Made by a program: the position numbers and the translations under genes
The notes under the pieces: model-generated
Told to the model about the DNA's origin: nothing
The model's input: the letters and a program-made list of their open reading frames with translations, nothing else
Database searches by the model: none
NCBI GenBank assembly: GCA_910588425.1
Contig: CAJUPM010000008.1
Coordinates: forward strand, 13,748-77,747
Reading direction: 5' to 3'
From: an uncultured Christensenellaceae bacterium
Lineage (GTDB): Bacteria; Bacillota; Clostridia; Christensenellales; Christensenellaceae
Length of the DNA: 64,000 bases
Shown here: piece after piece, positions 8,368 through 15,868 of the stretch
How the letters are laid out: each line of letters begins with the position of its first letter
Position numbering within the stretch: the stretch's first letter is position 1

Positions 8368-8904
8368 ATGGAACTGAAAGATTCAAAGACACTGGAAAAC
8401 CTGTATGCGGCCTTTGCCGGGGAGACGCAGGCCTGGGGCAAATACGGCTTTTTTGAGGCGCAGGCCAAAAAAGACGGCTACCAGCAGATCGCCTCTATCT
8501 TCCATGAGACGGCTAAAAACGAGGGCGCCCATGCGAAAATCTGGTTCAAATACATCATGGGCGGAATCGGCACGACCGAGCAGAACCTGAAGGATTCCGC
8601 CGAGACGGAGAATTACGAGTGGACGGAGATGTACCGCCAGTTCGCAGAGCAGGCAAAAGAGGAGGGCTTTGACGAGATCGCCCATAAATTCACGATGGTG
8701 GCCGAGATCGAGAAATCCCACGAAGAGCGCTATAAAAAGCTGCACGAGAATATCAAAGAGGGCAAAGTTTTCTCCAGAAACGAAGGCGCAGTATGGGTCT
8801 GCAAAAACTGCGGCTATATCCATACGGGAGAGACGCCCCCGGAAGTCTGCCCGGTCTGCTCGCATGCAAAGGCGTATTTCGAGATCGAGGCAAAGAACTA
8901 TTAA
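8368..8904 (+). CDS. rbr: rubrerythrin
   Basis: 178 residues. The N-terminal four-helix ferritin-like domain carries the diiron ligands in FAGETQAWGKYGFF, HETAKNEGAHAKIWF and VAEIEKSHEERY. The C-terminal rubredoxin-like domain has the two Cys pairs CKNCGYIHTG and CPVCSHAKAYFE. Rubrerythrin is a cytoplasmic peroxidase that protects anaerobes from hydrogen peroxide. It is a single-gene unit, divergent from the GerA-family gene and closed by a strong terminator. AAAAGGAG sits 5 bp before the start. Confidence 0.97.
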   Translation: MELKDSKTLENLYAAFAGETQAWGKYGFFEAQAKKDGYQQIASIFHETAKNEGAHAKIWFKYIMGGIGTTEQNLKDSAETENYEWTEMYRQFAEQAKEEGFDEIAHKFTMVAEIEKSHEERYKKLHENIKEGKVFSRNEGAVWVCKNCGYIHTGETPPEVCPVCSHAKAYFEIEAKNY

Positions 8905-8922
8905 AACAGCAGATTGGCACCA

Positions 8923-8958
8923 AGAATCCGGCAAAATTTTGCCGGGTTCTTTTTTTTT
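8923..8958 (+). terminator. terminator of the rubrerythrin gene
   Basis: AGAATCCGGCAAAA (8923-8936) pairs with TTTTGCCGGGTTCT (8937-8950) and is followed by a run of T. Confidence 0.85.
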
Positions 8959-9014
8959 GAAAACTTTTATGTTAAACTGGAGGGGAGATTTGGAAAACCA
9001 ATAGGAGGATTACT

Positions 9015-10244
9015 ATGGCAAAAAAAGAACTTGTTCTCATTGGCGCCGGAAAAATCGGCCGGGGCTATATCGCCGATCTGTTCAACACTGCGGGATATAA
9101 GCTGACTTTTTTGGAATATTCCGAAGCGCTGGTGCAAAAGCTGCGCGCGCAGGGCTACTATACTGTTTTCCGTAGCCACAGCGATAAACCCGGCTATGAC
9201 AAAGCGGTCATCCGGGGCTATGACGCCTTCTGCACGCAGACGGAATACGAGCAGTGCCTGAACGCCATTGCAAATACCAACTACGTCAGCATTCACGTTT
9301 TCCCGGGGGCATGCGAATCCATCGGGCATATGCTGGGCGATGCCGTCAAGCTGCGCTATCAAAACGGCAATACCGAGCCGCTAGATTTGCTGTTCTGCGT
9401 CAACTTCGTCTACCCCGGCGATATCTTCAAAAAGTATATGCTGGAGCGGCTGAATGAGGAAGAAGCCGCCTTTATGCAGGAGCATGTGGGCTTTGTGGAA
9501 TCCCTGGTCTACCGCCTGGGGGCAGACCCGATGCCCGATATGCGCGCGGAAGACGAGCTTTCCATCCTCTCGGGCGACAACGACTATCTGCCCGTGGGCG
9601 ACGAATGGAAGGGCGCGATTCCGGAGGGCGTCAAGCTGCCCGTGCGCGATCATATGCCGGCGCGGCTGGTGTATAAAATCTGGGCGGGCAACACGAGCCA
9701 CCTGGCCAGCGCTTCCTTCGGCCAGAGAAAGGGCTATCAGTGGGCTTGGCAGAGCCAGAACGATCCGTATGTGAGAAAATGCGCGGCGTTCTGCGCCAGA
9801 GAGGCCAGCTGGGGCATCGCGACGGAGTTTGGCATGGAGGAGACGAATCTGCGCGAGCACCCCGAGGAGCGCTTCGATCCCGCTTCCGTCAACCCGGATG
9901 TGGAAGATCCGCTGACGCGCATCGCCCAGGATCCTAAGCGCAAGCTCGCCAGAAACGACCGCCTGGTCGGCCCGGCGCTTCTGTGCCTCAAGCATGGAAG
10001 AATCCCCTACTACCTGGCCCGCAGCGCGGCGATGATGTTCTATTTTGAGAGCCCGAAGGATGCGGCGGCGGTGGAGATTCAGGAATATCTGAAGGAAAAC
10101 GGCATCGAGAAGGCAATCGAGAAATATTGCCAGCTGGATCGCTCCAAAAAGGAAGAGGAAATGCTCTTCCAGCTCATTTTGGCGCAGTATTTCGATGTGA
10201 ACGAGGGCGACCATTTTGATATGCCCTACTACAAGAAAATATAA
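9015..10244 (+). CDS. mannitol-1-phosphate/polyol dehydrogenase family protein, array copy 1
   Basis: 409 residues. The N-terminal Rossmann motif LIGAGKIGRGYIADLF (GxGxxG) matches MtlD-type dehydrogenases. The C-terminal helical domain has the family signature DPKRKLARNDRLVGPALLCL. Catalytic positions of the polyol-specific long-chain family are present: Asn in FCVNF, then Lys, Asn and His in YKIWAGNTSH (K at 0, N at +5, H at +8). The expected reaction is NAD-dependent interconversion of a polyol phosphate and a ketose phosphate, but substrate specificity cannot be read from sequence and no mannitol PTS gene is near. The start follows AGGAGG. First of five full-length tandem paralogues; two terminators separate it from copy 2. 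Confidence 0.82.
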   Translation: MAKKELVLIGAGKIGRGYIADLFNTAGYKLTFLEYSEALVQKLRAQGYYTVFRSHSDKPGYDKAVIRGYDAFCTQTEYEQCLNAIANTNYVSIHVFPGACESIGHMLGDAVKLRYQNGNTEPLDLLFCVNFVYPGDIFKKYMLERLNEEEAAFMQEHVGFVESLVYRLGADPMPDMRAEDELSILSGDNDYLPVGDEWKGAIPEGVKLPVRDHMPARLVYKIWAGNTSHLASASFGQRKGYQWAWQSQNDPYVRKCAAFCAREASWGIATEFGMEETNLREHPEERFDPASVNPDVEDPLTRIAQDPKRKLARNDRLVGPALLCLKHGRIPYYLARSAAMMFYFESPKDAAAVEIQEYLKENGIEKAIEKYCQLDRSKKEEEMLFQLILAQYFDVNEGDHFDMPYYKKI

Positions 10245-10254
10245 CTTAGGCAAG

Positions 10255-10287
10255 ATGGCACCCGTCTCTTAAGCGGGTGCCATTTTT
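10255..10287 (+). terminator. terminator after array copy 1
   Basis: ATGGCACCCG (10255-10264) pairs with CGGGTGCCAT (10274-10283) and is followed by T5. Confidence 0.8.
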
Positions 10288-10382
10288 CGAGCAGCCGGGG
10301 GCACACCCTTGCTGATTGAAGCGTGGCAAAGCCGCGGCCTGTCGCGTGAAATGACGGGGCAAGCCCCTTATTGAGCAGCATG
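10288..10382. other. 95-bp segment between two terminators, no gene found
   Basis: A GC-rich stretch between the terminator of array copy 1 and a second, separate terminator. It contains a small GGGGC-AA-GCCCC hairpin near 10356-10367. No open frame with a ribosome site is visible. It could be a small RNA gene ending at 10409, or a repeat element. Confidence 0.3.
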
Positions 10383-10409
10383 AAAAACGGTCCCGGGGGA
10401 CCGTTTTTT
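10383..10409 (+). terminator. second intrinsic terminator between array copies 1 and 2
   Basis: AAAAACGGTCC (10383-10393) and GGACCGTTTTT (10398-10408) form an 11-bp stem with a 4-nt loop and T6. It does not directly follow any gene. Confidence 0.75.
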
Positions 10410-10463
10410 ATTGGCCCGCCCGGGAGCGGCAAATCAGTAAAAAAATATCGTAGGGCAATGCTC

Positions 10464-10492
10464 TATACAGGGCCGGGCGGTTGTTATATAAT
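10464..10492 (+). promoter_or_regulatory. promoter of array copy 2
   Basis: TATAAT at 10487-10492 with TATACA (4 of 6 to the -35 consensus) 17 bp upstream at 10464-10469, located after the second terminator. Confidence 0.55.
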
Positions 10493-10528
10493 AAGAAAGA
10501 GATTTGAATTTCATAGGAGGATGAAACA

Positions 10529-11758
10529 ATGGCGAAAAAACAGGCTGTTCTGATTGGCGCGGGCAAAATTGGCCGCGGCTATCTTGCCGATCTCTTTTCA
10601 CAAATTGGCTACCACCTGACGTTCCTCGAATACAGCGAGGAACTCGTCAAAAAAATGCGGGAGCAGGGGTATTATACCGTCAATATGGCGCATGCGGATG
10701 TGCCGGACGAAGTGTTCAAAATTTCAAACTACGACGCTTTCTGCACGCAGACGGAAGAGGAGCAGTGCGTCCGGGCGATTGCCGATACAAACTACGGCAG
10801 TATCCATGTGTTCCCGGGGGCATGCGAATCCATCGGGCATATGATCGGCAAGGCCATTCAGCTGCGCATCGCCGAGGGCAATCAGGAGACGCTGGATTTC
10901 CTCATCTGCGTCAACTTCCTAAAGCCCACGCAGATACTCAAAGGCTATATCAATGAAGTGCTCTCCACGCCTGAGGAGCGGGCATACCTGGAGGAAAAAG
11001 TCGGCTTCTCGGAATGCCTGGTGCACCGCAACGGCATGGTGCCCACGCCGGAGCAGCTGGCAAAAGACCCGATTGCTGTCTATGCCGGGGATACGCCGCA
11101 CCTGACGGCGGACGGCGAAGCATTCAAGGGCGAGCCGCCGGCGGGCATGAACCTGCATCTCATCGACAAGATGGAAGGCCGCCTGACGCAGAAAATCTGG
11201 AATATCAACATGCGGCACTGCTGCACGGCCTACTACGGCCGCAAGTTCGGCTATACCTACTACGATGAATCCATCAGCAACCTGTATATCGTCCGCTGCC
11301 GGGATCTGGCGGCCAGCGAGGCCAACTTTGCGCTTTGCGCGGAATTTGGCTTCACCATGCAGGAGCTGAAGGAAATTTTCCCCGAGAAGAAGGAGCGGTT
11401 CGACCCGGATAAGGTGGATCGCTCGGAAAAAGACCTGCTGGACCGCATCGGCGCAGACCCTATCCGCAAGCTGGCCAAGGGCGACCGCTTTATCGGCCCG
11501 GCGCTGGCCTGCCTGAGACACGGCAGAATGCCCTATTATTTGGCGCGCGGCGCGGCCATGGGCTACTACTTCAAAAATGAGAACGACCCGGCGGCCTGCG
11601 AGATTCTGGCCTATGTTGCCGAGCACGGCATCTGGGACGCTGTAACCAAATATTCCGGTCTTTCGGATGATGAGCCCTGCGAGAGGCTCTTAAAGGAGCT
11701 GATCGTCGGCCATTACTACGAGGCAGGCGAGATGGATCCGTTCGATATTGAGTATTAA
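10529..11758 (+). CDS. mannitol-1-phosphate/polyol dehydrogenase family protein, array copy 2
   Basis: 409 residues, same fold and length as copy 1. The Rossmann motif is LIGAGKIGRGYLADLF; the C-terminal signature is DPIRKLAKGDRFIGPALACL. The catalytic positions are intact: ICVNF and QKIWNINMRH (Lys, Asn, His). The start follows AGGAGG by 8 bp. It is closest to copy 1, sharing an exact 33-bp block in the middle of the N-terminal half (10811-10843 with 9300-9332), which suggests recent duplication or gene conversion. Its own promoter and terminator make it an independent unit. Substrate unknown. Confidence 0.82.
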   Translation: MAKKQAVLIGAGKIGRGYLADLFSQIGYHLTFLEYSEELVKKMREQGYYTVNMAHADVPDEVFKISNYDAFCTQTEEEQCVRAIADTNYGSIHVFPGACESIGHMIGKAIQLRIAEGNQETLDFLICVNFLKPTQILKGYINEVLSTPEERAYLEEKVGFSECLVHRNGMVPTPEQLAKDPIAVYAGDTPHLTADGEAFKGEPPAGMNLHLIDKMEGRLTQKIWNINMRHCCTAYYGRKFGYTYYDESISNLYIVRCRDLAASEANFALCAEFGFTMQELKEIFPEKKERFDPDKVDRSEKDLLDRIGADPIRKLAKGDRFIGPALACLRHGRMPYYLARGAAMGYYFKNENDPAACEILAYVAEHGIWDAVTKYSGLSDDEPCERLLKELIVGHYYEAGEMDPFDIEY

Positions 11759-11766
11759 AACGCGGG

Positions 11767-11796
11767 CCCGGCAGCTGGCTTAGCTGCCGGGTTTTT
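11767..11796 (+). terminator. terminator after array copy 2
   Basis: CCCGGCAGCT (11767-11776) pairs with AGCTGCCGGG (11782-11791) around a 5-nt loop, followed by T5. Confidence 0.85.
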
Positions 11797-11827
11797 GCAT
11801 GGCCCAAAATAAGAAGGGAAATAAAAA

Positions 11828-13090
11828 ATGCAGAAAAAGATCGTGCTGATTGGCGCGGGCAACATTGGCAAGGGATATATCGCGGATCTCTTCTATTCCC
11901 GGGGTTACAAACTGGTTTTTCTGGCGCACAGCATGCGGCAGACGCTGAGCATGCGCCGCGAGGGGAAATACCCGTTCTATAAAGTCTCGGATGAGGGCGA
12001 GATGCAGGAGCGCTTTATCTCGGGCTACGAGGTGTATTCCACGGCCGAGGAGCGGGAGCAGTGCGTGCAGGCGCTCTGCGAGACGCAGTATGCCTCTGTG
12101 CATCTCTATCCCAAATCCTATCCGGATATTGCGGAGCTTCTTGCGCGGGTGGTGAAGCGCAAGGTGGAGCAGGGCGAGGAGAGCACGCTGGATGTGCTGC
12201 TCTGCGTCAACTCCATTCGCCCGGCGAAGGTGTTCAGAAAGCTGATTTTGGAGCAGCTGGAAACCGAAGAACAGCGGGCGTATTTCGAGAAGAATATTGG
12301 CCTAATCGAGACGCTGACCAACCGCGGCGGCTACGAGCCGGATGAGCGGTTTTTGCAGGCACATCCCAATGCCGTCATCGTCAGCGGGAGCGAGGATCTG
12401 CCTGCGGACCAGGAGGCGTTTAAGGGCGAGATTCCGGCGGATGCACCGCTCAAATTGCTGGATCGCTTTGAGGGGCGGCTGATCAATAAGCTTTGGAGCG
12501 GCAATATGCGTCATGCCTCTATGGCGCTGTATTCCGAGTTCCTGGGCGGAACGCAGATGTGGAGGGTGGCGCAGGATCCCTATAGCTGCATGTGCATCGA
12601 CGAGGCCGGGGAGGAGGCGCTCTTTGCCGTTACCCGGGAGTTTGGTTTCACGCTGGAAGAGCTGAGCGAGGGCAGCCACGATATGCGCTATGAGGAATAC
12701 TGGAAAAAGCTGCAAAAGAAGCAGGATAAGGATTCGGTCTACCGCGTGGCGGCGGATCCCATCCGCAAGCTGGAAAAGGAAGAGCGCATGGTGGGCCCGG
12801 CGCTGGCCTGCATCCGCCATGGCCGCCTGCCCTACTTTATCTCCAAAAGCATCGCGCTCATGTATCGCTTCCGCAACGAGAAGGATGAGCAGGCGGTGGA
12901 GCTGGAGGAGTATATCCGGGAGCATGGCCTGATGGCCGCGATGGAGAAGTATTCCGGCCTTTCGGACGATGTCCCCGAAGAGAAGCTGCTAAAACAGCTG
13001 ATTGCCGCGCAGGATCGGGATTTCCAGCTGCAAAAGGCAGTCAGAAGTGCGTTTCCCAAAAGAAACGATACGAGTATAGTTGCAAATTAG
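11828..13090 (+). CDS. mannitol-1-phosphate/polyol dehydrogenase family protein, array copy 3
   Basis: 420 residues. The Rossmann motif is LIGAGNIGKGYIADLF, with Asn in place of the Lys found in the other copies, as in E. coli MtlD. The C-terminal signature is DPIRKLEKEERMVGPALACI. Catalytic residues are present in LCVNS and NKLWSGNMRH. About 15 extra residues at the C-terminus (QKAVRSAFPKRNDTSIVAN) are not shared with the paralogues. The ribosome site AAGAAGGGA is weaker than in copies 1, 2 and 4. No terminator follows; a promoter for copy 4 starts 3 bp after the stop. Substrate unknown. Confidence 0.8.
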   Translation: MQKKIVLIGAGNIGKGYIADLFYSRGYKLVFLAHSMRQTLSMRREGKYPFYKVSDEGEMQERFISGYEVYSTAEEREQCVQALCETQYASVHLYPKSYPDIAELLARVVKRKVEQGEESTLDVLLCVNSIRPAKVFRKLILEQLETEEQRAYFEKNIGLIETLTNRGGYEPDERFLQAHPNAVIVSGSEDLPADQEAFKGEIPADAPLKLLDRFEGRLINKLWSGNMRHASMALYSEFLGGTQMWRVAQDPYSCMCIDEAGEEALFAVTREFGFTLEELSEGSHDMRYEEYWKKLQKKQDKDSVYRVAADPIRKLEKEERMVGPALACIRHGRLPYFISKSIALMYRFRNEKDEQAVELEEYIREHGLMAAMEKYSGLSDDVPEEKLLKQLIAAQDRDFQLQKAVRSAFPKRNDTSIVAN

Positions 13091-13092
13091 TG

Positions 13093-13121
13093 TTGTAAAA
13101 AAGAAATTTTCTTGCTATACT
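13093..13121 (+). promoter_or_regulatory. promoter of array copy 4
   Basis: TTGTAA (13093-13098), a 17-bp spacer and TATACT (13116-13121), lying in the short gap between copies 3 and 4. Confidence 0.65.
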
Positions 13122-13159
13122 AATTTCATCAATGCAAAAAGGAATTAGGAGGAAAGAGC

Positions 13160-14380
13160 ATGGCAAAGAAGGCAGTTTTGATTGGCGCGGGAAAAATTGG
13201 CCGCGGCTTTTTGGGGGATATTCTCTATCACGCCGGGTATGAGCTGACGTTTCTTGTGCATAGCCCAGTTCAGACGCAGCAAATGCGCGATCAGGGGTAT
13301 TATACGATTTTTCAGACCAGCGAAGCCACGGGAGAGATGCGCAAAGTGCGCATCGACGGCTATGCGGCCTATTGCACCGTAACCGAGCAGGAGCAGTGCG
13401 CCGAGGCCATCGCCCAGGCAGATTATGCCACTGTGCATATCTACCCGAACGCCTGCGCGGATGTGGGCCATCTGATTGGCGAGGGCATCCGCCTGCGGGT
13501 GAAAAACGGCGTGCAGAAGACGCTGGATGTTCTGATGTGCGTCAACTTCTTCGGCTCGGACGAGATGATCAAAAAATTCATTCTGGAGCGGCTTGAGACG
13601 GAGGAGGAGCGGGCGTATCTGGAGGAGAAAGTCGGCCTGATCCGCACGCTGACCTACCGAGGCGGCAACGGGGCGACCCCGGAAATGCTGGCGGAGGACC
13701 CGATTGCCGTTGCGGCTTCGGATTATCCCTATCTGCCCGTGGATGCGGAGGCGTTTCGGGGTGAGCTGCCCGAAGGCATCCAGATCCGCAAACTGGATCG
13801 CTTTACCGGCCATCTGACGGCAAAGCTCTGGGGCATCAACCTTTGGCACTGCACGCTTGCCGCCTATACCCAGTTTGCCGGGCACGAGCTTTTGTGGAAA
13901 GGCGCCGTGCAGCCGTATATCCGCTCCTGCGTGGATGCGGCCAGAAGGGAGAGCGATTTCGCCATCAAGGCGGAGTTCGGCTTTACGGATGAGGATTTGA
14001 AGCTCTCTGCCCGCACGCAGGAGGATAGCAGCAGGCAGTGGGAAAAGAGCATGAACCCGGAGGATACAGACACGGTTTACCGCGTGGCGGCAGACCCAAT
14101 CCGCAAACTGCAAAAGCAGGAGCGGCTGGTGGGCCCGGCGCTGGCCTGCCTGCGCCATGGCAAACTTCCCTATTTCATCGCCAGAAGCATCGCGCTCATG
14201 TGCTTCTTCCATAACGATGCGGATGCCTCGGCTGTGGAATTGCAGGAGTATATCGCGGCAAACGGCGTGGGGGCGGCGCTGGAAAAATACTGCGGGCTTT
14301 CGGATACCCAGGAGCAGGAGGCGCAGCTGCGCCAGCTGGTTTTGGGGCATTACCGGGAACTGCTGGCCTCTAAAGCATAG
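13160..14380 (+). CDS. mannitol-1-phosphate/polyol dehydrogenase family protein, array copy 4
   Basis: 406 residues. The Rossmann motif is LIGAGKIGRGFLGDIL; the C-terminal signature is DPIRKLQKQERLVGPALACL. Catalytic residues are present in MCVNF and AKLWGINLWH (Lys, Asn, His). The start follows TAGGAGG by 9 bp. FLVHSPVQTQQMRDQGYYT after the first Rossmann unit is shared with copy 5, so copies 4 and 5 look like the closest pair in that region. The downstream 178 bp before copy 5 holds the stump of another copy and no terminator, so copies 4 and 5 may be co-transcribed. Confidence 0.82.
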   Translation: MAKKAVLIGAGKIGRGFLGDILYHAGYELTFLVHSPVQTQQMRDQGYYTIFQTSEATGEMRKVRIDGYAAYCTVTEQEQCAEAIAQADYATVHIYPNACADVGHLIGEGIRLRVKNGVQKTLDVLMCVNFFGSDEMIKKFILERLETEEERAYLEEKVGLIRTLTYRGGNGATPEMLAEDPIAVAASDYPYLPVDAEAFRGELPEGIQIRKLDRFTGHLTAKLWGINLWHCTLAAYTQFAGHELLWKGAVQPYIRSCVDAARRESDFAIKAEFGFTDEDLKLSARTQEDSSRQWEKSMNPEDTDTVYRVAADPIRKLQKQERLVGPALACLRHGKLPYFIARSIALMCFFHNDADASAVELQEYIAANGVGAALEKYCGLSDTQEQEAQLRQLVLGHYRELLASKA

Positions 14381-14430
14381 AAGAGCGCTGAGAGATTGAA
14401 AGAAAAAAAGCGGGGAAAGCGGATAATTTT

Positions 14431-14544
14431 GGAAAGAAAATTGTGCTGATTGGCGCGGGCAAAATCGGCAAGAGCTATCTGGGTGATCTGTTTGCCGCAG
14501 AAGACTTTCGTCTGATTTTTCTGGCGCACAGCAGGCAGGCCTAG
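14431..14544 (+). pseudogene. N-terminal stump of a sixth polyol-dehydrogenase paralogue
   Basis: In the plus frame 14431-14544 encodes GKKIVLIGAGKIGKSYLGDL then FAAEDFRLIFLAHSRQA and a TAG stop. This aligns with the first 36 residues of the array proteins, best with copy 3 (FLAHS). There is no ATG, GTG or TTG in frame with a ribosome site, and the upstream frame is closed by TGA near 14391. Nothing of the remaining 370 residues is left before copy 5. This is a degraded duplicate. Confidence 0.85.
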
Positions 14545-14576
14545 CCCTGCCCGAACGGATGAGAGGAGAAAAGAGA

Positions 14577-15824
14577 GTGGAGAAATGCAAGAAACACCTG
14601 GTGCTGATCGGCGCGGGCAAAATCGGCTGCGGCTACCTGGCGGATTTATTTGGAAGCGCGGGCTATTCGCTGACGTTTCTGGTGCACAGCCCGGCTCAGA
14701 CCCAGAAGATGCGGGAGCAGGGTTACTATACGCTGTTCGTTACAGGCGAGCAGTCGGGAGAGACGGTAAAGCAGAAAGTCTCGGGCTATGAGGCCTTCTG
14801 CACAGCTACAGAGCGGGAGCAGTGCGTGGAGGCGCTCTGCAAAACCAACTACGCCTCCCTGCATACCTACCCCGGGGCTTTCCCCGAGCTGGCAGAGCTT
14901 CTGGCGGATGCCGTCAAAAAGCGTTGTGCTCTGGGGATGGAGGAGACGCTGGATGTGTTGCTCTGCGTCAACGTCATCGATGCGTTCGAGCAGTTCGATT
15001 CCCGCATCCGTGCAAAGCTCTCGCCGCAGGAGCAGGCATACTATGAGAAGTATATCGGCCTGGTCCGCACGCTGACATACCGCGGCGGCTTTATTCCAAA
15101 GCCCGAGCAGCTGGCCGAGGATGAGCTGGCCGTCTGGGCCTCGGATTATCCGGATTTGCCCGTGGATAAAGAAGGGTTTAAGGGAGAGATTCCGGAGGGC
15201 GTCAACCTGCGGCTGATGGATAAGATGGTGGGCAGAGCTGTGGCCAAAGTCTGGTGCGGCAATGTGCGCAGCTGCTCGCTGGCCATGCTTTCGGCCAAAT
15301 GGGGCTTTACTTACACGAACGAGGGCGCAGGCGTCGCCTATATCCGTAAATGCGTGGATTCCTGCCAGGAGGAGGCCACCCAGGCGGTTTTGCTGGAATA
15401 CGGCTTCACCCGGGAAGAGCTGGCCCTAGGCGCCCGGGCGCAGAAGGGCGAGGACTGGTGGTCGCGCATGCTGCACGACGGGATGCCGGATGCGATTTTC
15501 CGCGTCGCCAACGACCCCATCCGCAAACTCTCCAGAAAGGACCGGCTGACCGGCCCGGCGCTCTGCTGCCTGAAGCACGGGATTCTGCCCTATTTCCTGA
15601 CGCGCGCCATCGCCTATGCCTTTTTCTACCGGCACCCGGATGATGCGGCCTCCATGGAAATTGCCGCCTGCATAGAAAAAGAAGGCATTGACGCGGCTAT
15701 TGAGAAATACTGCCAGCTGGATCTGGAAAACCAGCAGGAAAAACTGCTCCTGCAAATGGTGCGCGGGCATTATTACGAGATTTTGGACTGGGACCCGATG
15801 GATTTGGAGCCAAAGCCAGTATAG
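14577..15824 (+). CDS. mannitol-1-phosphate/polyol dehydrogenase family protein, array copy 5 (catalytic His replaced)
   Basis: 415 residues from GTG 14577, chosen because GAGGAG lies 9 bp upstream and the protein then aligns with its paralogues; the in-frame ATG at 14559 has no ribosome site. The Rossmann motif is LIGAGKIGCGYLADLF; the C-terminal signature is DPIRKLSRKDRLTGPALCCL. Asn in LCVNV and Lys/Asn in AKVWCGNVRS are present, but the His at +8 of the K-N-H triad is Ser. Loss of this residue may abolish or change dehydrogenase activity, while the rest of the protein is intact. It ends the array and is followed by a strong terminator. Confidence 0.8.
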   Translation: MEKCKKHLVLIGAGKIGCGYLADLFGSAGYSLTFLVHSPAQTQKMREQGYYTLFVTGEQSGETVKQKVSGYEAFCTATEREQCVEALCKTNYASLHTYPGAFPELAELLADAVKKRCALGMEETLDVLLCVNVIDAFEQFDSRIRAKLSPQEQAYYEKYIGLVRTLTYRGGFIPKPEQLAEDELAVWASDYPDLPVDKEGFKGEIPEGVNLRLMDKMVGRAVAKVWCGNVRSCSLAMLSAKWGFTYTNEGAGVAYIRKCVDSCQEEATQAVLLEYGFTREELALGARAQKGEDWWSRMLHDGMPDAIFRVANDPIRKLSRKDRLTGPALCCLKHGILPYFLTRAIAYAFFYRHPDDAASMEIAACIEKEGIDAAIEKYCQLDLENQQEKLLLQMVRGHYYEILDWDPMDLEPKPV

Positions 15825-15831
15825 AGCAAAC

Positions 15832-15862
15832 AAAAAAGAAGCGGAACTCCGCTTCTTTTTTT
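15832..15862. terminator. bidirectional terminator between array copy 5 and the MBL hydrolase
   Basis: AAAAAAGAAGCGG (15832-15844) pairs with CCGCTTCTTTTTT (15849-15861) around a 4-nt loop; the genes on both sides converge. Confidence 0.85.
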
Positions 15863-15868
15863 ATGGCT

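Noticed and set aside
9015..15824. The dehydrogenase array as a mannitol utilisation operon
   Set aside because: No PTS components, mtlR or kinase genes are present, and terminators separate several copies.
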